From Bacteroidota bacterium (GTDB lineage Bacteria; Bacteroidota; Bacteroidia; UKL13-3): a DNA stretch of 64,000 nucleotides. The notes under the pieces are model-generated. The model made no database searches and was not told the origin of the DNA. It saw nothing but the letters and a program-made list of their open reading frames with translations. A program made the position numbers and the translations under genes. Below, piece by piece: positions 60,884 to 64,000 of this stretch; position 1 is the first letter of the stretch, and each line of letters opens with the position of its first letter. Location: the NCBI GenBank assembly GCA_947464275.1, contig CANHVU010000001.1, positions 186,993-250,992 of the forward strand, read 5' to 3'.

Positions 60884-63800
60884 ATGGTAAAAAAAAATCT
60901 TTTACTAATACTATTAATTATTAAGTTCAATGTAATAAATGCTCAAAATTTCAAATGGGCTCAAAAGATTGGAAGCACAAGTTCTGATTTTGCGAAATCT
61001 ATGGCATTAGACAATCATGGAAATATTTTTTTAATGGGTGCTTATAATGGAACATTAGTTTTTCCAGGAAATGGTAATTTGGCATCTAGGTCCATTACCT
61101 CCGCAGGTTCTTGGGATATTTACCTTTCAAAAATGGATTGCAATAAAAATTTGATTTGGAAAAATACTATAGGCAGTACAGGAAGCGAATGTGGAAGTAA
61201 TTTTTTTTTAAAAGTTAAATATGATAATAAAGGTAACTTATACACTACAGGTACTTTTAGTGGTTCAGCAACTTTTACGAGTACTTCAGGCTCATCACAA
61301 ACTATTGTTTCAACTGGTGGTGACGAAATATTTTTAGCAAAGTATGATACGAATGGTGTTTTAAAATGGGTAATAAATTCTGGTGGTTCAGATAATGACG
61401 AAGGAACTGATTGTAACATTGATAACAATGGAGATTTATTGTTAACCGGCTGCTTTAAATCAACCGCAACGTTTAGAACACGAATTGGACTCCCAACAAA
61501 TTTAACTAGCATTGGATCTTTTGATATTTTTGTTGCAAAGTATGACACAAGTGGTGTTTTAAAATGGGTTACTAAAGCCGGAAGTACTTTAATTGATGTT
61601 CCATCGTCAATTTGTGCCGATAACCAAAACAATATTTATCTTGGTGGTAATTTTGCCTATGGAGGTGGCACTGCAACATTTGGCACTTTAACAATTAATA
61701 ACACTGCTTTGTGGGGTGGATTTATTGCCAAAGCAACTAGTAGTGGAAATTGGATATGGGTTAATGGAATGGGAGGTTCAGCAAATGAAGGTATAAATGG
61801 GATTGTTGTTGACGAAATATGCAATGTTTTTATCACAGGAAATTATTCAGGAAGTACCACTACTTTTTCGTCTTCATCTCCAGGAGCTGGAATAACAATT
61901 ACAAACAATGGGCAATTTGATGTTAATATAGCTGGACTTGATAGCTCAGGTTTATTATTATGGGCAAAATCTGTTGGAGGTTCAGGAGTTGATTATAGTT
62001 GGCAAATGAGTGTTGCTGATAATAACAAAGTTTTATCATCTGGAAATTTTGAAAATGTTTCAAATTTTGGTAATGGTTTTTCACTAACTTCAAACGGAGG
62101 AAGTGATGGATTTATTTGTGTGTTAGATAAATCAAATGGTACGACTTTAAATGCAATAAAAATTGGTGGATCTGGATCTGATTATTGTAATACTACCATT
62201 ACGGACAATTTGGGTAATATGTACACTTGTGGTTTCTTTTCAAATACTGCTTCTTTCGGAGCAAATACATTAACAAGTTCTGGGACTGAGGATTCTTATT
62301 TTGCAAAATTAGCACCAACAGCCCCTTTTAAACTTAAACCAACCAATACAAATATTTGCAGTGGTGATAGTGTTTTACTGCAACCCCTTGATTCTATGAA
62401 TGGCATTTCTTTTCAATGGTTTAAGAACAATATTGCAATTGCTGGCGCTACTAAATTTAATTATTTTGCAAAAACATCGGGCACCTTCAAACTTAAGGTA
62501 ACTAATAATTGTAGTGAAATAGATTCATCGGAAGAAATAACATTAACTTTAACAAATATCTCAGTTAATGCAGGCATTGACGCCACAATTTGTAGAGGTG
62601 ATAGTGTTCAACTTACTGCTTCTGGAGCAACTTTTTACTTTTGGACACCATCCACAGGTATAAGCAATGCAAATATTTTTAACCCGATTGTAAAACCAAC
62701 AGATACAATTAATTATATTGTGAGGGGTATTAGTGGAAGTTGTATTGCTTACGATACAGTAAAGGTTAATATTAAGCCTATTTTAGCTTTGGCTGGGATT
62801 GATTCAACTATTTGTAATGGTGATAGTATAAGATTAAATGGAACCGCCATTGGTACATTTAAATGGGAAAGTACACCATTTTTAACAGATAGCAATGCAT
62901 TAAACACTTTCACAAAACCAAGTATAACAACCAATTTTATTTTAAAAGTTACCAATTTAGGTTGCATAAGTAGAGATACAGTGAAAATTACAGTTAATAG
63001 TCCTACGGCAACGGCAGGTATTGATAAAACCATTTGTTTAGGCGATAGCATTCTGTTAAACGGCACAGGTACAGGTAGTTTACAATGGACACCAAAAAAC
63101 TACTTATCAGATACTTCAAATATTGTAACATTTGCTAAACCAACCATTAATAGTATTTACTATTTGATTGCAACAATTGGCAGGTGTGTTCAAAGAGACA
63201 CCGTTCAAATTTTAGTAAATCAGGTATTTGTTCAACTTGGTAAAGACACATCAATTTGCAAAGGTGATAGCATACAATTAAACGCAACAGCATTGGGTTC
63301 ATTTTTATGGCAAACAAATGCAAGTTTAACTAATCCTAATCAGCTTTCCCCCTATGTTAAACCGCAAACCTCCACACAATATATATTAGAATCCACAAGT
63401 GGAACTTGTACTAAGCGCGATTCCATTAACATTACGGTTTTTGCGCCAGTTAGCAATGCTTCAACTAGCCAAACTATATGCTTAGGCGACAGTATTCAAT
63501 TAAATGGCTCTGGAGCAAATACACTAAAATGGTATCCTAAATTAGGATTAACCGATAGTTTAATATCAAACACTTTTGCAAAACCAACAATTACAACAAA
63601 TTATATTTTATTAGCGCAGGATGGAAATTGTTTTGCTCGCGATACTGTTAAAATAACCGTGACCCAAATTGCTGCAAATGCAGGAACAAACAAAGGAATT
63701 TGCCCAGGTGATAGTGTTCAACTAAGTGGCTCAGCCATTGGCTCGTTTTTTTGGGAAACAAAAACAGGTCTTATTAATACAACTATTTTAAACCCATATG

Positions 63801-64000
63801 TAAAACCAAACATTTCAACATATTATGTATTGACCTCCATTGCGGGTACGTGCGTAAAACACGATACTGTTGATGTAGCCGTTTCTATACCTTTAACATT
63901 AAATGCAGGAGCAAACCTTGAAATATGTTTGGGAGATTCAGTTAGGCTTGATGCAACGGGTGGTTTTAATTATAATTGGATAAAGGCAATAAACATGAGT
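60884..64000 (+). CDS. Giant secreted propeller and Ig-like repeat protein (3' end outside window)
   Basis: An open frame from ATG 60884 to the window edge (1039 codons, no stop), absent from the ORF track for that reason. It has a signal peptide (MVKKNLLLILLIIKFNVINA, cleaved before Q). Residues about 22-480 hold seven or so propeller-type (SBBP-like) repeats such as MALDNHGNIFLMGAYNG, AKYDTNGVLKWV and ADNQNNIYLGGNF. From residue 492 eight Ig-like units follow, each starting with ICxGDSxxL and ending RDTVxIxV. The protein is probably T9SS cargo with a C-terminal sorting domain beyond 64000; that end cannot be seen. Minus-strand ORFs at 61120 and 62749 are its shadows. Confidence 0.9.
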   Translation, partial: MVKKNLLLILLIIKFNVINAQNFKWAQKIGSTSSDFAKSMALDNHGNIFLMGAYNGTLVFPGNGNLASRSITSAGSWDIYLSKMDCNKNLIWKNTIGSTGSECGSNFFLKVKYDNKGNLYTTGTFSGSATFTSTSGSSQTIVSTGGDEIFLAKYDTNGVLKWVINSGGSDNDEGTDCNIDNNGDLLLTGCFKSTATFRTRIGLPTNLTSIGSFDIFVAKYDTSGVLKWVTKAGSTLIDVPSSICADNQNNIYLGGNFAYGGGTATFGTLTINNTALWGGFIAKATSSGNWIWVNGMGGSANEGINGIVVDEICNVFITGNYSGSTTTFSSSSPGAGITITNNGQFDVNIAGLDSSGLLLWAKSVGGSGVDYSWQMSVADNNKVLSSGNFENVSNFGNGFSLTSNGGSDGFICVLDKSNGTTLNAIKIGGSGSDYCNTTITDNLGNMYTCGFFSNTASFGANTLTSSGTEDSYFAKLAPTAPFKLKPTNTNICSGDSVLLQPLDSMNGISFQWFKNNIAIAGATKFNYFAKTSGTFKLKVTNNCSEIDSSEEITLTLTNISVNAGIDATICRGDSVQLTASGATFYFWTPSTGISNANIFNPIVKPTDTINYIVRGISGSCIAYDTVKVNIKPILALAGIDSTICNGDSIRLNGTAIGTFKWESTPFLTDSNALNTFTKPSITTNFILKVTNLGCISRDTVKITVNSPTATAGIDKTICLGDSILLNGTGTGSLQWTPKNYLSDTSNIVTFAKPTINSIYYLIATIGRCVQRDTVQILVNQVFVQLGKDTSICKGDSIQLNATALGSFLWQTNASLTNPNQLSPYVKPQTSTQYILESTSGTCTKRDSINITVFAPVSNASTSQTICLGDSIQLNGSGANTLKWYPKLGLTDSLISNTFAKPTITTNYILLAQDGNCFARDTVKITVTQIAANAGTNKGICPGDSVQLSGSAIGSFFWETKTGLINTTILNPYVKPNISTYYVLTSIAGTCVKHDTVDVAVSIPLTLNAGANLEICLGDSVRLDATGGFNYNWIKAINMS
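62357..63928 (+). repeat. Tandem 74-residue Ig-like repeats
   Basis: The conserved ICxGDS cysteine codons begin at 62357, 62591, 62813, 63035, 63257, 63479, 63701 and 63926. Spacings are 234, then five times exactly 222, then 225 bases. DNA identity between copies is moderate, so the period is kept at the protein level and is not from a recent expansion. Confidence 0.9.

Noticed and set aside
61120-61632. 170-residue minus-strand ORF
   Set aside because: It lies wholly inside the off-track giant plus-strand gene, has no family features, and its composition is that of an antisense shadow of Ser/Thr/Gly-rich repeats.
62749-63066. 105-residue minus-strand ORF
   Set aside because: Antisense to the Ig-like repeats; its own internal repetition (FNxxLSPxQ) simply mirrors the repeat units.
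62357-63928. CRISPR-like regular spacing
   Set aside because: The 222-base period lies in a coding frame and reflects protein repeats; the repeated DNA is not identical and there are no short spacers.
1-64000. Prophage, insertion sequence or integrative element
   Set aside because: No transposase, integrase, phage structural gene or flanking direct repeats were found; the gene content is ordinary chromosomal.

Overview
The window is low-GC chromosomal DNA from a member of the Bacteroidota. The evidence is type IX secretion (T9SS) cargo proteins with C-terminal sorting domains, the gliding lipoprotein GldH, a TonB-dependent receptor, a TolB/barrel fusion, a mitochondrial-type citrate synthase, and promoters of the Bacteroidota form TTTG-N17-19-TAnnTTTG. 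Many genes begin with TTG and few have a Shine-Dalgarno sequence. I cannot place it below phylum. I see no phage, IS element, CRISPR array or integron; this looks like core genome with surface-protein and glycan accessory stretches.

Layout. 1-7.2 kb: two large exported proteins on the minus strand (a T9SS cargo with Fn3-like repeats; a TolB-like propeller/barrel protein with a dead peptidase domain). 7.2-7.9 kb: tRNA-Val with a clear promoter, leader hairpin and terminator. 7.9-15 kb: AsmA-like protein, porin-like protein, Nudix hydrolase, icd, recJ. 15-24.3 kb: SUI1-type factor, a metallo-beta-lactamase/double rhodanese, the minus-strand run holB-ricT-gldH, prfB with an intact programmed +1 frameshift, and der. 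24.3-27.7 kb: an abundant-looking small lipoprotein, rpmH-rnpA-yidD (rpmH is too short for the ORF track), ppa, and an ECF sigma/anti-sigma pair. 27.8-31 kb: small envelope proteins, including a truncated-haemoglobin lipoprotein. 31-41 kb: a TPP riboswitch upstream of a TonB receptor, threonine aldolase, citrate synthase, thioredoxin and alpha/beta hydrolase, a menaquinone pair (hotdog thioesterase and isochorismate synthase), tadA and a lone receiver protein. 41-49 kb: a 2605-residue multidomain T9SS protein. 49-56 kb: deacetylase, orphan TolC-type protein, SpmAB-like protein, NAD kinase, a CBS protein and a PabA/TrpG amidotransferase. 56-61 kb: a surface-glycan operon. 60.9 kb to the window edge: a second giant surface protein, missing from the ORF track because its stop lies outside the window.

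Themes. (i) Cell-surface display: three giant adhesin-like proteins, GldH, lipoproteins and glycan enzymes. (ii) Central metabolism: icd and gltA (TCA cycle), ppa, nadK, menaquinone synthesis. (iii) Information processing: prfB, der, rpmH, rnpA, recJ, holB, tadA. The most notable items are the off-track protein with an almost exact 74-residue repeat, a triplicated unnamed module in the 2605-residue protein, a probable surface-exposed truncated haemoglobin, the prfB recoding site, and the TPP riboswitch with a CRP/FNR-like palindrome upstream.
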